The position numbers were made by a program, and so were the translations under genes. Positions 1 through 8,835 of a stretch of 64,000 nt of DNA are shown in pieces (positions within the stretch are counted from its first letter, which is position 1; each line of letters opens with the position of its first letter). The stretch covers positions 23,120 through 87,119 of the forward strand of contig JAUYAL010000006.1 in the NCBI GenBank assembly GCA_030693535.1, given 5' to 3'. Below the pieces are notes generated by a model. It did no database searches and was not told the origin of the DNA. It saw only the letters and a program-made list of their open reading frames with translations. The stretch comes from Methylotenera sp. (lineage in GTDB: Bacteria; Pseudomonadota; Gammaproteobacteria; Burkholderiales; Methylophilaceae).

Positions 1-82
1 TTAGAGTCACTAGGTATGTTTTCATCTTTGCTAATTGCTTGCTAGTAGCTTTAAGCAATGTACCTTGAGTGGTTTTCAACAT
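1..82 (-). CDS. flgH: FlgH flagellar L-ring protein, N-terminal fragment (cut by window edge)
   Basis: About 27 codons are visible on the minus strand from an ATG at 82..80, preceded by an AGAGG ribosome binding site, running off the left edge. A second in-frame ATG at 25..23 begins M-K-T-Y-L-V-T-L, which looks like the start of a lipoprotein signal peptide and may be the true start. The position directly after flgG is where flgH sits in the usual flgBCDEFGHI order. Identity therefore rests mainly on synteny; FlgH is the outer-membrane L-ring lipoprotein of the flagellar basal body. Confidence 0.5.
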   Translation of the reverse strand, partial: MLKTTQGTLLKATSKQLAKMKTYLVTL

Positions 83-199
83 GGTTGCCTCTTGGTGTTC
101 TGACAATAAAACCTTAAAAACGTATAATTGCAGAGTTTGCTGCCGATGTTATTTTTAAGGTTTTTTAAATAATGCTTTGATTTTATAACTAATCCTAGT

Positions 200-982
200 T
201 TACATCTGTGTCAATTTTTGTAACATTTGGTCTGATGTTGTAATTGCTTTACTATTAATTTCGTAAGCACGTTGCGTTTGAATCATATTCACTAACTCTT
301 CTACAACATTAACGTTTGACGTTTCAACGTAACCTTGAGTTAATAAACCCGCGCCATTTGTACCAGGGGTGTTTGCATTGGCTGTACCAGAAGCAGCAGT
401 TTCAACATACAAATTTTCACCATTAGCTTGTAGACCAGCCGGATTGATAAAAGTAGACAGTTGTAACTGGCCAATTTGTGTCACAGCGGTTGACCCTGCT
501 AATGTGACGGAGACAGTTCCATCGCGACCTACAGTAAGGCTTTGAGCATTCGTTGGTATTGTAATTGGCGGTTGAACAGAAAAGCCGCTTGAAGTTACCA
601 GTTGGCCTTGAAAGTCCACTTGAAATGCGCCGTCACGAGTGTAAGCCGTTGTGCCATCAGGCAGTAAAATCTGAAAGAAACCAGCGCCTTGGATCGCAAC
701 ATCTTTATCATTACCAGTTTGCTGTAAATTACCTTGAGTGAAAACTCGCTCTGTAGCAACTGGTCTAACGCCTGTACCTAATTGTAGGCCTGAAGGTAAC
801 TGTGTTTGTTGGGAGGTCTGTGCGCCAGGTTGTCTAATCGTTTGGTATAGCAGATCTTCAAACACTGCACGTGATCTTTTAAAGCCACTGGTGCTGACGT
901 TGGCTAAGTTATTTGAAATCACGTCCATTTGCGTTTGCTGCGCATCTAGACCAGTTTTCGATATCCATAGTGAGCGTATCAT
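200..982 (-). CDS. flgG: Flagellar distal rod protein FlgG
   Basis: FlgG forms the distal rod of the flagellar basal body, linking the MS-ring side to the hook. The 260-residue product starts [20 protein letters not shown], the family's typical start, and has the rod/hook motif [17 protein letters not shown] near residue 30 and the C-terminal helix [21 protein letters not shown] chose the ATG at 982 over an upstream in-frame TTG at 997, because AAGGGA lies just before it and the shorter protein has the family length. It follows flgF in a leftward operon and is exported by the flagellar type III machine without a cleaved signal. Confidence 0.97.
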   Translation of the reverse strand: MIRSLWISKTGLDAQQTQMDVISNNLANVSTSGFKRSRAVFEDLLYQTIRQPGAQTSQQTQLPSGLQLGTGVRPVATERVFTQGNLQQTGNDKDVAIQGAGFFQILLPDGTTAYTRDGAFQVDFQGQLVTSSGFSVQPPITIPTNAQSLTVGRDGTVSVTLAGSTAVTQIGQLQLSTFINPAGLQANGENLYVETAASGTANANTPGTNGAGLLTQGYVETSNVNVVEELVNMIQTQRAYEINSKAITTSDQMLQKLTQM

Positions 983-1076
983 TTTATTTCCCTTCAATCA
1001 CAGCCTGCATTTGATTGCTTTATGCTTAAATTGCTGAATAGTTGATTACAATAATTTCATAATAACTGATTTGTAG

Positions 1077-1817
1077 TTAAGTCAATTGCAGGAGTTGACT
1101 GGCTTTATTGGCGTTATTCTCAGCAGTTTGAATTAATTTCATTTGCATTTCAAACTGACGGGCAAGGCTAATCATGGTGACCATCGCGTCAACGACATTC
1201 ACATTACTACTCTCAAGAGCGCCTTGAACTAAGCTAACGCTTGCATCTGCTGTGGCTGGATTACCATCTTTGGTGGTAAACAAACCATCGTCAGCACGTA
1301 CTAAGTTTGCTGGTGGAGGGTTAACTAACTTAATTCGACCAATGATGTTTGAAGGGCCGGGTAACGTTAGGTTATTCACAGTTGAAATTGTGCCGTCCTT
1401 ACCGATGCTGACAGCTACATCAGGTGGAATCGTAATCGGTCCACCGTCACCCATGATGGTGAGTCCATTGGCGGTTTGAAGTAAACCGTTGGGACTTGTT
1501 TTCAGTGAGCCATTTCTAGTGTACGCTTCTGAGCCATCAGCACGCTGAATGGCTATCCATCCATCACCTTTTACTGCTACATCCAAATCTCGGTTAGTCG
1601 ATTGAATCGCGCCTGAATTAAAATCGCTACCGCTAGTAGAATCTACGACAAACGCACGAGTCGGCAAGCCTTCACCAATCACAGGCACAGCTCTAAAAGC
1701 ATCAATCTGTGATTTAAATCCGGTAGAGGTTGCATTAGCCAAGTTATGGCTGGTTGTTGCCTGCTTCTCAAGGATGTGTTTCGAACCCGTCATTGCGGTG
1801 TAAATCATGCGATCCAT
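1077..1817 (-). CDS. flgF: Flagellar proximal rod protein FlgF
   Basis: The 246-residue protein begins MDRMIYTAMTGSKHILEKQA and carries the shared rod motif HNLANATSTGFKSQIDAFRA near residue 24, a central FlgF/G-type domain with DLDVAVKGDGWIAIQ, and the C-terminal SSNVNVVDAMVTMISLARQF. FlgF is a proximal rod component of the basal body. An AGGGAG site precedes the ATG. It lies 27 bp after flgE and 94 bp before flgG, so it is part of the flgBCDEFG transcript. Confidence 0.96.
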   Translation of the reverse strand: MDRMIYTAMTGSKHILEKQATTSHNLANATSTGFKSQIDAFRAVPVIGEGLPTRAFVVDSTSGSDFNSGAIQSTNRDLDVAVKGDGWIAIQRADGSEAYTRNGSLKTSPNGLLQTANGLTIMGDGGPITIPPDVAVSIGKDGTISTVNNLTLPGPSNIIGRIKLVNPPPANLVRADDGLFTTKDGNPATADASVSLVQGALESSNVNVVDAMVTMISLARQFEMQMKLIQTAENNANKASQLLQLT

Positions 1818-1844
1818 CGTGGTTCTCCCTTTAGTTACAAACTA

Positions 1845-3095
1845 TTAACGAAGATTAACTAGCGTTTGCAACACTTGATCTTGTGTTTTAATGGTTTGTG
1901 CATTGGCTTGATAAACACGTTGAGCGGTAATCATATTGACCAGTTCAGCCGTTAAGTCAACGTTTGAGTCTTCTACTGCTGATGATTGTAATACACCTAA
2001 TTGGCCTGTGCCTGGCGTTCCGGTTAAGTCAGGTCCTGAGCTTGCACTCACTGCCCAAGCGTTGCCTCCTAATGACTGCAAACCATTAGGGTTGGTAAAG
2101 CTAGAAAGTACTACTCGACCTAGGTTTTTTGATTGACCATTGCTGTAACGCCCAACAATTGTGCCGTCTGATGCAGTGTTAAATCCAGATAGGCGCCCTG
2201 ATGTAAATCCATCTTGCGACAAGCTGTTGATACTAAAAGCTGAACCAAACTGAGTGCTCTTAGAGTAGTCAATTGTAGTTGTAACGTTAGCTGCACCGTT
2301 TGCAACAGCTGGTGTGGCACTGTTTAGGGGAGTAAAGGTGACGGAAGGTAATGCTGGGACAATCGTTGGTGAAACACCTGTACCAGTGAAAGTCATCACT
2401 GCAGTCGTTGCTGGTAAAGCTGGTGTTGATACCCCATCGACAGTTGTATAGACATTCCATGTGTTTGCAGATGTTTTACGGAAAAAGTTTTGTAATGTGT
2501 GAGAGTTACCTAAACTATCGTAAACCGTTACCGCAGTTGAATTGTTGTAAGTAGTGGGGTCAGTTGGGTCAAATGTTGGTACCGCTGGCATTGGGTTATT
2601 TCTAGAGTCAAGGTTAATTGTGCCTTCAATCTCTGTTGTAGCGACTGGTTGAATGTCTGCCGTGTTGATTTGTAAGTCAACCGCTGCGCCACTTAAAATG
2701 TTGCCGCTGGTATCTGCAGCATAGCCAGTTAAACGTTTGCTAGCTGAGTCTACGATGTAACCAAATTTATCTAGTTGAAACTGACCATTACGTGTGTATG
2801 TTACTGCACCGTTTGATGACATACGGAAAAATCCGTTGCCATTAATCGCAATATCTAAAGAGTTGTTGGTGGAGGTGATGTTACCTTGTGTGAATTGTTG
2901 CGCGACCGTTGCTAAGTTTGTACCAATACCAATTTGGCTACCACCGCCACCTGTGATTGAGTTTGCAAAAACGTCAGCAAATTCTGCACGAGATTGCTTA
3001 AAGCCAACAGTATTAGCATTTGATACGTTGTTACCAATCACTTCTAATTGTTTAGAAGCTGCGTTAAGACCGCTTAAACCTTGTTGAAAACTCAT
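1845..3095 (-). CDS. flgE: Flagellar hook protein FlgE
   Basis: FlgE is the structural subunit of the flagellar hook. The 416-residue product starts MSFQQGLSGLNAASKQLEVI, has GNNVSNANTVGFKQSRAEFA near residue 22, and ends with the rod/hook C-terminal motif SNVDLTAELVNMITAQRVYQ. The middle is rich in Thr, Ser, Ala and Val, as expected for the surface-exposed and variable D1/D2 domains. It is immediately downstream of flgD, the hook-capping scaffold it needs for assembly. Confidence 0.96.
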   Translation of the reverse strand: MSFQQGLSGLNAASKQLEVIGNNVSNANTVGFKQSRAEFADVFANSITGGGGSQIGIGTNLATVAQQFTQGNITSTNNSLDIAINGNGFFRMSSNGAVTYTRNGQFQLDKFGYIVDSASKRLTGYAADTSGNILSGAAVDLQINTADIQPVATTEIEGTINLDSRNNPMPAVPTFDPTDPTTYNNSTAVTVYDSLGNSHTLQNFFRKTSANTWNVYTTVDGVSTPALPATTAVMTFTGTGVSPTIVPALPSVTFTPLNSATPAVANGAANVTTTIDYSKSTQFGSAFSINSLSQDGFTSGRLSGFNTASDGTIVGRYSNGQSKNLGRVVLSSFTNPNGLQSLGGNAWAVSASSGPDLTGTPGTGQLGVLQSSAVEDSNVDLTAELVNMITAQRVYQANAQTIKTQDQVLQTLVNLR

Positions 3096-3154
3096 GCTAT
3101 TCTCCTTGGAGCTATATTAATTAATTTGCTAACGTCTAAATTTGTGACGCGTTG

Positions 3155-3826
3155 TTAAAATATTTCTTTTACTGCGGTCGTATCAACGGTCATTAAGTTA
3201 CTCAAATTCAGTTTAACGCCTGTTGGGTAGTTGGAAATGCTCAATACTTTTGCAAAACTTAGGTTTGTAGACTCGGCTACGTTGCCACCAATTGTTGCGT
3301 TTACCTCAAATTTATAATTACCAGTTGCTGCAGCAACGCCATCATCTTTAAAGCCATCCCAAGTGAGTGGAATTGTGCCTGCATCTTGCTTACCAAGCTC
3401 AATTGTTCTAATGGTGACACCAGAGCCATCTTTAATATTCACCGTGACTTTATCCGCGCCAATAGGTAGTTCAATACCAAAATAACCGCCTTCGCCAGCA
3501 GTTTGAATAGTATCGCCAGGGGTTAGGACGCTACGACCTATCAGGTTTGATGCTTGATAGGATTGCCCCATTTGTACATTGTTAATTAATGTCTCCAATG
3601 TGCTGTTTAACTTATCAATACCAGTCACCGTTGAAAGTTGTGCCATTTGGCTGGTGACTTGCGCGTTGTCCATAGGATTGAGCGGATCTTGATTTCTCAT
3701 TTGCGTCACGAGCAATGTCATGAATCTGTTTTGAGCCTCGTCAACTGACGTCCCAGTGCTATTTTTTTTATTATTCACAGCGTCTAACAATGCTTGTGAT
3801 GGTGTGTTTGTATTTACAGTAGTCAT
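3155..3826 (-). CDS. flgD: Flagellar hook assembly scaffold FlgD
   Basis: FlgD caps the growing hook and is absent from the finished structure. The 223-residue protein has the conserved N-terminal segment FMTLLVTQMRNQDPLNPMDN (about residues 32-51) followed by an Ig-like/tudor-like region with the FlgD signature GTIPLTWDGFKDDGVAAATG. Order flgC-flgD-flgE is canonical. About 60 bp separate it from each neighbour, compatible with one transcript. Confidence 0.96.
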   Translation of the reverse strand: MTTVNTNTPSQALLDAVNNKKNSTGTSVDEAQNRFMTLLVTQMRNQDPLNPMDNAQVTSQMAQLSTVTGIDKLNSTLETLINNVQMGQSYQASNLIGRSVLTPGDTIQTAGEGGYFGIELPIGADKVTVNIKDGSGVTIRTIELGKQDAGTIPLTWDGFKDDGVAAATGNYKFEVNATIGGNVAESTNLSFAKVLSISNYPTGVKLNLSNLMTVDTTAVKEIF

Positions 3827-3888
3827 TTAGAGGCTCCTAGTCTTTTTACGCTTGATGTTTAATGTCAGTTTAGTTGGTGTTTAAGCGA

Positions 3889-4296
3889 CTAAGACTGGCC
3901 TATCGAGAGTGTTTTCATCAACATTGTTTTTGCTGCATTCATGGTTTCTACATTATTTTGGTAAGCACGAGAAGCGGATATCATGTTCACCATTTCCTCT
4001 GTCACGTTTACGTTTGGCATGCTGACATAACCCTTGTCATTAGCCAGAGGGTGTTTTGGGTCGTACAGCATTCTTGGTGGTGAGTTATCTTCAACTACTT
4101 TAGTTACTTTTACACCGCTTGCATCAGCTGATTTTGATGGAATTGCACTAAAAACTACTTGTTTTGATTTGTAAGGAGTGCCGTTCGCACTAGTTGCACT
4201 ATCTGCGTTTGCTAAATTGCTGGCAACAGTATTTAGGCGCTGAGCTTGTGCGCTCATTGCTGAACCAGAAATATTAAACACGTTAAATAATGACAT
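3889..4296 (-). CDS. flgC: Flagellar proximal rod protein FlgC
   Basis: The 135-residue product starts MSLFNVFNISGSAMSAQAQR, contains LNTVASNLANADSA, and ends with VNVTEEMVNMISASRAYQNN, all diagnostic for the FlgB/FlgC rod family; its length matches FlgC. It is one of the proximal rod proteins of the basal body. AGGAG lies just before the ATG. It is second gene of the flgB operon. Confidence 0.96.
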   Translation of the reverse strand: MSLFNVFNISGSAMSAQAQRLNTVASNLANADSATSANGTPYKSKQVVFSAIPSKSADASGVKVTKVVEDNSPPRMLYDPKHPLANDKGYVSMPNVNVTEEMVNMISASRAYQNNVETMNAAKTMLMKTLSIGQS

Positions 4297-4359
4297 CGAC
4301 TTCTCCTTAAATTTCCCTACTGATTACACAACTATAGCACTACTCGCTGAGACATTTAT

Positions 4360-4767
4360 TTATTGTCCCTGAATTGCTGATAGCATCTTTTTGAGTTGTC
4401 CATTAATCATGATAATGCTGGCTTCATAGCGAATCGCGTTGTCTGCAAACTGATTACGCTCTACATCCATGTCTACTGTATTGCCATCTACACTGCCTTG
4501 AATGACTGGTCTGAAAAGTGCATCGCCACCAATACTAGAAGGTTTGCCATCTAGGTGGTTAGGTGAAGTTTTACTGGTATTAAATGCTTCTTTATTTGAT
4601 GCGCCAGCCATTGCATTTTTCATTGCAGCATTAAAGTCTAGATCACGTGCTTTGTAGTGTGGCGTATCCGCATTGGCAATATTTGCTGCAATAAGTTCTT
4701 GACGTTGACCACGTACTCTTAGTGCGTTTTGGTGAAAGCTTAACGCTGCATCTAGTTTATTAATCAT
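4360..4767 (-). CDS. flgB: Flagellar proximal rod protein FlgB
   Basis: First gene of the leftward flagellar rod/hook operon. The 135-residue protein begins MINKLDAALSFHQNALRVRG and has the rod motif ANIANADTPHYKARDLDFNA near residue 30. FlgB is a proximal rod subunit close to the MS ring/export gate. Its upstream region (4768-5078) is shared with the divergent flgA; I could not pick a convincing leftward sigma-28 or sigma-54 promoter in it, so the promoter of this operon remains unassigned. Confidence 0.95.
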   Translation of the reverse strand: MINKLDAALSFHQNALRVRGQRQELIAANIANADTPHYKARDLDFNAAMKNAMAGASNKEAFNTSKTSPNHLDGKPSSIGGDALFRPVIQGSVDGNTVDMDVERNQFADNAIRYEASIIMINGQLKKMLSAIQGQ

Positions 4768-4844
4768 GTTTATTTCCTTTTGCTAACTACTTAATTACCA
4801 GTGATTTTTATAAAATTTACATCAAGTAATTTAAGCTTAAATCG

Positions 4845-4871
4845 TCAAGTTAAACCTTTTATTGCCGATAA
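4845..4871 (+). promoter_or_regulatory. Sigma-28 (FliA) promoter upstream of flgA
   Basis: TCAAGTTA, an 11-base spacer, then GCCGATAA. The second box is a perfect match to the FliA -10 consensus and the first matches TAAAGTTT at 6 of 8 positions with the exact spacing. It points rightward and lies about 208 bp before the flgA start. Confidence 0.7.
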
Positions 4872-5078
4872 CACACTTGTAAACAATTTTAATTACTAAA
4901 GGTGATGTTTGATTGAGTAAGAAGAAGGGTATTTCTTGTCCTTTTCTTAGTTTGACTAGACAGTTGTGTCCGTAGAATGCATATCGAATCTTTGTATACT
5001 GCATCGGAATTCAATATGTCTTGTTTTACTTATCATTTATCGTTGAAATTGTTTGCAAATATAAAATGGGAAGTATAT

Positions 5079-5813
5079 ATGGAGCGCGGGCGCTTCGGCT
5101 TTATGTTGCTGATGACTGTTTTAATGGTTGGAGGCAGTTCTGCATTAAATGCTGCAACTAATCAGGTCGGTGTAAACAAGCAATATCCTAAGCAAGATCT
5201 CACTTCAATCAAAAATAAGGTCGTTGAGTTTTTACAAACGCAAACAGTGGGGTACCCTGGTAAGGTAACAGTACAAGCTGGCGCTATTGATCCGAACTTG
5301 AAGTTAGCTCAATGCCAAGATGTTCAGGTTTTTTTACCTGCTGGCAGCCGTGCATGGGGTAAAACTAGTGTTGGTGTGCGATGTAATACACCGAGTGCCT
5401 GGACAATCTATGTGCAGGCTACTGTTAATGTAGTTGCTCAGTATTTAGTTGCTGCAGCACCATTGGCGCAAGGTAGAGTTGTCACTCATGAAGATGTGTT
5501 GTTTCAGACGGGCGATCTTACGCAGTTGCCCGCAGGAATTTTTACTGACATGACGCAAGCGTTGGGGCGCATTGTTAATATCTCGATGAATGCTGGCACT
5601 GTGCTTAGGCAAGAAATGCTAAAAGTTTCGCCTGTTGTACAACAAGGGCAGACTGTCATGATTACCTCAGCAGGTAAAGGCTTCCGTGTATCAGCAGAAG
5701 GTAAGGCGATGACCAAGGCAAATGAAGGGCAGGTTGTGCAGGTTAAAGTGGCTAATGGTCAAGTGGTGAGCGGTATTGCACGCCAGGGTGGTCAAGTAGA
5801 GGTTGTTTTTTAA
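5079..5813 (+). CDS. flgA: Flagellar P-ring assembly chaperone FlgA
   Basis: FlgA is a periplasmic chaperone that helps FlgI build the P ring. The 244-residue product starts MERGRFGFMLLMTVLMVGGS, a signal peptide, and ends with a SAF-domain half containing VTHEDVLF, ALGRIVNISMNAGTVLRQEM and GQTVMITSAGKGFRVSAEGK. I use the ATG at 5079, preceded by GGGAAG, because the open frame further upstream (from 4977) would put 34 non-signal residues in front of the signal peptide. It diverges from flgB and precedes flgM-flgN, a standard arrangement. Confidence 0.94.
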   Translation: MERGRFGFMLLMTVLMVGGSSALNAATNQVGVNKQYPKQDLTSIKNKVVEFLQTQTVGYPGKVTVQAGAIDPNLKLAQCQDVQVFLPAGSRAWGKTSVGVRCNTPSAWTIYVQATVNVVAQYLVAAAPLAQGRVVTHEDVLFQTGDLTQLPAGIFTDMTQALGRIVNISMNAGTVLRQEMLKVSPVVQQGQTVMITSAGKGFRVSAEGKAMTKANEGQVVQVKVANGQVVSGIARQGGQVEVVF

Positions 5814-5886
5814 CTGGCATTGTTCAGTGGTGGCGACGTGGTTATTTATATTGTTGATAAATATTGTTTATTTTTAGAAAAAAGGC

Positions 5887-5913
5887 TAAAGTTCGCTTAA
5901 ACTATGCCGATAT
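5887..5913 (+). promoter_or_regulatory. Sigma-28 (FliA) promoter of flgM-flgN
   Basis: TAAAGTTC, 11 bases, GCCGATAT: 7 of 8 matches in each box with the exact FliA spacing, 57 bp before the flgM start. Control of flgM by the sigma factor that FlgM inhibits is the classical late-flagellar feedback loop. Confidence 0.85.
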
Positions 5914-5970
5914 CTGCATTAAGGATGCGTGTATACGTATGAGCAGGTTAAGCAAAAAGGATGAAATGCC

Positions 5971-6309
5971 ATGAAAATCAATGAAACAATTAAAAACACC
6001 GCTGGCTTAGGCCTTGATAAAGCAAGTGTTGAAAAAGCAAATGCGGCTAAGGTTGAGGCTGATGCTAAGCAAAAGGCTGAGAAATCTATAACAGGTGATA
6101 AATCTTCTGGTAATGTGACGTTGTCACCGCTGTCAGCTAAATTACAAACCCTGGAAACTAAAGTTAAAGCAAGTAATGTTTATGATGCAGAGAAGGTTGA
6201 TGCGATTAAATCAGCAATTGCTGGTGGGCAGTTTTCTGTGAATTCAGAAAAAGTGGCTGATGGCTTAATTGAAACAGTGAAAGATTTATTAACAAGTCGT
6301 TTTGCTTAA
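5971..6309 (+). CDS. flgM: Anti-sigma-28 factor FlgM
   Basis: FlgM holds FliA inactive until the hook is complete and FlgM is exported. The 112-residue protein starts MKINETIKNTAGL, is Lys/Ala rich with a disordered first half, and has the typical C-terminal helices (VYDAEKVDAIKSAIAGGQFS, VADGLIETVKDLL). AAGGATG precedes the start. A sigma-28 promoter lies directly upstream, and flgN follows after 9 bp. Confidence 0.92.
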   Translation: MKINETIKNTAGLGLDKASVEKANAAKVEADAKQKAEKSITGDKSSGNVTLSPLSAKLQTLETKVKASNVYDAEKVDAIKSAIAGGQFSVNSEKVADGLIETVKDLLTSRFA

Positions 6310-6318
6310 TCTTTAATT

Positions 6319-6792
6319 ATGGTTAACACATCTTCCATTCAACCTGTCAGCTTTACACAAGACACTCTGTTAGTAGCAGAGTTAATTGCGTTGCTAGAGC
6401 GTGAGCAGGCACACTTGGTAAAAGCTGATGTTGATGCGATAGAAGCAATCCTGGAAGAAAAGTCATTATTATTGCAACGCTTGAATCTTGCTGCGAAAGC
6501 ACGCTATCAGTTGTTACAGGCAAATGGCTTTTCATCCAATGAGTCTGGTATGAGCGATTGGGTTGAAAAGCAGGCAAAAAAAGATATCACAGCGGCTTGG
6601 GTCGTCTTCCAAAAGTCTCTCGCACAAGCAAAAGAGCTAAACAGATTAAACGGTACTTTAATTAGTAAGCACTTTAATCGCAACCAAGAGTTGTTGAATC
6701 ATTTGCAAGGCAATAATGATGCTAATTCCGTATATGGTCCAGATGGGCAAGCAAAGTCAAAAGGACCTTCTCGTTCTGGTTTGATAGTTTAG
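6319..6792 (+). CDS. flgN: Flagellar export chaperone FlgN
   Basis: FlgN is the cytoplasmic chaperone for the hook-filament junction proteins FlgK and FlgL. The 157-residue product is almost entirely helical with the family segment LIALLEREQAHLVKADVDAI near residue 23 and EEKSLLLQRLNLAAKARYQL. It sits 9 bp behind flgM, as in most proteobacteria. No strong Shine-Dalgarno precedes the ATG, suggesting coupling to flgM. The tail after about residue 135 is polar and probably disordered. Confidence 0.9.
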   Translation: MVNTSSIQPVSFTQDTLLVAELIALLEREQAHLVKADVDAIEAILEEKSLLLQRLNLAAKARYQLLQANGFSSNESGMSDWVEKQAKKDITAAWVVFQKSLAQAKELNRLNGTLISKHFNRNQELLNHLQGNNDANSVYGPDGQAKSKGPSRSGLIV

Positions 6793-6921
6793 GTACTTCC
6801 GATCTTTTCAATTCAAGCAGTTCTTGCTGCTTACAGTTCCTAAAATAAGTAATTCTTTGGCCTCATGGCCTCTTTCTATAAGTATTTTGTATTAACTATC
6901 TATCGCTTTTAATTCTCAGCT

Positions 6922-8790
6922 TTATAGGTAAGATGTGTAGTCGACACCGCTTGCTTGTTCTTCCAATACTTGCAGGAATGCATCACCATATCGTGTCAGC
7001 TTTGCTTGACCTACACCGCTAATCTTACCCATTTCAGTGAGGCTCTCTGGACGATGATTCATAATTTCAAGCAGGGTACTGTCATGAAAAATGAGGTAGG
7101 GTGGCACGCCTTGTTCTTTTGCAAGTTCAGTGCGTTTGGCCTTCAGTGCTTGCCATAATGGATCATCTGCAAGACCTGCATAGGCTTCTTTGACTCTTGC
7201 ACCTCGTTCAATCTTGCTCACACGTTTGGTAACTTCTTGATCTTGTCGTAGCCATACGCTTACTTCACCACGTAAAATAGGACGAGCGGTTTCACTGAGG
7301 CGTAGTCCACCAAACGCATCCATGTCAGTTTCTAGGTGTCCATTTGCAACCAGTTGCCTAAATACGCTACTCCATTGTGCTTGTGACAAAGTCTTTCCAA
7401 TACCGAATGTACTCAACTCTTGATGCTTAAATTGTTCAACTTTAGGTGTTAGTTTCCCAAGTAGTACATCAATTAGATGTACCACGCCAAATCTTTGTCC
7501 TGTGCGATATACGCATGATAATGCCATCTGTGAAGCTTGAGTTCCATCCCAGTTATCTGTAGGTGTTAGACAGTTATCACATTGACCACAGTTACCTGGG
7601 TGCTGTTCTCCAAAATAGTGCAATATGGTTTGGTGTCTGCATGCGGTAGATTCGCAGAAGCCGAGTAGTGCGTCCAATTTTTGACGTTCTACATGCTGGC
7701 GTTCCGGTGATGCGTCACTGTTTTCAAGCATTTGTTTCATGTTGACCACATCACCTAGGCCATAAGTCATCCAAGCGTTGGCTGGTAGACCATCTCTGCC
7801 CGCACGACCAGTTTCTTGATAGTAGCCTTCCATGCTTTTTGGTAAATCCAGATGTGCGACAAAGCGCACATTAGGTTTATCAATGCCCATACCAAAAGCG
7901 ACTGTAGCCACCATTATTACGCCTTCTTCGCGTAAAAAGCGTCTTTGATTGTTGTGACGTATGTTTGCATCAAGCCCAGCATGATAAGGCAAGGCATCCC
8001 ATCCTTTTGACTTTAGCCATTCGGCGGTATCTTCAACTTTGCGCCGTGATAAGCAGTAAATAATACCAGCATCATTCGGGTGTTCAGACTCAATAAATGC
8101 TTCTAGTTGCTGGCGTGCGTTTGCTTTAGGTAAAACACGGTATTTGATATTAGGGCGATCAAAACTTGAAATAAATTGACGAGCATTTTCAAGCGTCAAT
8201 CGCTCTATAATTTCAGCTCTAGTAGGTGCGTCAGCCGTCGCTGTGAGTGCGATTCTAGGTATGCGTGGGAAACGCTCATGCAGCACGGTAAGTTTGCGAT
8301 ATTCTGGCCTGAAATCGTGACCCCATTGAGAAACGCAATGTGCTTCATCAATGGCAAATAATGCAATACCAATGCTGTCCTCAATTTGCTCTAGCAAAGT
8401 TAGAAAGTTAGGCATGAGTAAACGTTCAGGCGCAACGTACAACACTTGCAGTTCACCACGTAGCAATGCCGCAGTGATGTCACTAAATTGCTCAGCATTG
8501 AGACTGGAGTTTAGAAATGCAGCCTTTACACCCAGTTGCTTCAGTGCATCGACTTGATCTTGCATCAATGCAATGAGTGGTGATACCACAACACCTACGC
8601 CTTTGCGTAATAGGGCCGGTAGTTGATAGCATAACGATTTTCCACCACCAGTCGGCATCAGAACAAGGGCATCTCCACCCTCGACCATATGTTCAACAAT
8701 TTCTTGTTGCTCACCACGAAAAGTAGTGTAACCGAACACATCCTGAAGGCAGGCGTGTGCGGTAATGTGACGAACTGATGAGTTTAACAA
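6922..8790 (-). CDS. recQ: ATP-dependent DNA helicase RecQ
   Basis: RecQ is a 3'-5' DNA helicase for recombination and fork repair. The 622-residue protein has motif [15 protein letters not shown] (Lys51), the DEAH box [19 protein letters not shown], the helicase C domain with [20 protein letters not shown] and [10 protein letters not shown], the RQC zinc cluster ([10 protein letters not shown] ... CGQCDNC), a winged helix, and a C-terminal HRDC domain. The start appears to be TTG at 8790, since a stop codon lies immediately upstream in frame. It ends about 130 bp from the convergent flgN; I see no convincing terminator between them. Confidence 0.97.
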   Translation of the reverse strand: MLNSSVRHITAHACLQDVFGYTTFRGEQQEIVEHMVEGGDALVLMPTGGGKSLCYQLPALLRKGVGVVVSPLIALMQDQVDALKQLGVKAAFLNSSLNAEQFSDITAALLRGELQVLYVAPERLLMPNFLTLLEQIEDSIGIALFAIDEAHCVSQWGHDFRPEYRKLTVLHERFPRIPRIALTATADAPTRAEIIERLTLENARQFISSFDRPNIKYRVLPKANARQQLEAFIESEHPNDAGIIYCLSRRKVEDTAEWLKSKGWDALPYHAGLDANIRHNNQRRFLREEGVIMVATVAFGMGIDKPNVRFVAHLDLPKSMEGYYQETGRAGRDGLPANAWMTYGLGDVVNMKQMLENSDASPERQHVERQKLDALLGFCESTACRHQTILHYFGEQHPGNCGQCDNCLTPTDNWDGTQASQMALSCVYRTGQRFGVVHLIDVLLGKLTPKVEQFKHQELSTFGIGKTLSQAQWSSVFRQLVANGHLETDMDAFGGLRLSETARPILRGEVSVWLRQDQEVTKRVSKIERGARVKEAYAGLADDPLWQALKAKRTELAKEQGVPPYLIFHDSTLLEIMNHRPESLTEMGKISGVGQAKLTRYGDAFLQVLEEQASGVDYTSYL

Positions 8791-8835
8791 TTAAACTGAG
8801 CCAGCCATTGAGCGATGTTTGCTTTTGCTACTTGC

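Noticed and set aside
4768..5078. Sigma-54 or leftward sigma-28 promoter for flgB
   Set aside because: I could not find GG-N10-GC spacing of the TGGCAC-TTGC type, nor a leftward GCCGATAA box.
6793..6921. Terminator between the convergent flgN and recQ
   Set aside because: AAGCAG/CTGCTT can pair near 6817-6834, but no T-run follows on either strand and the stem is short.
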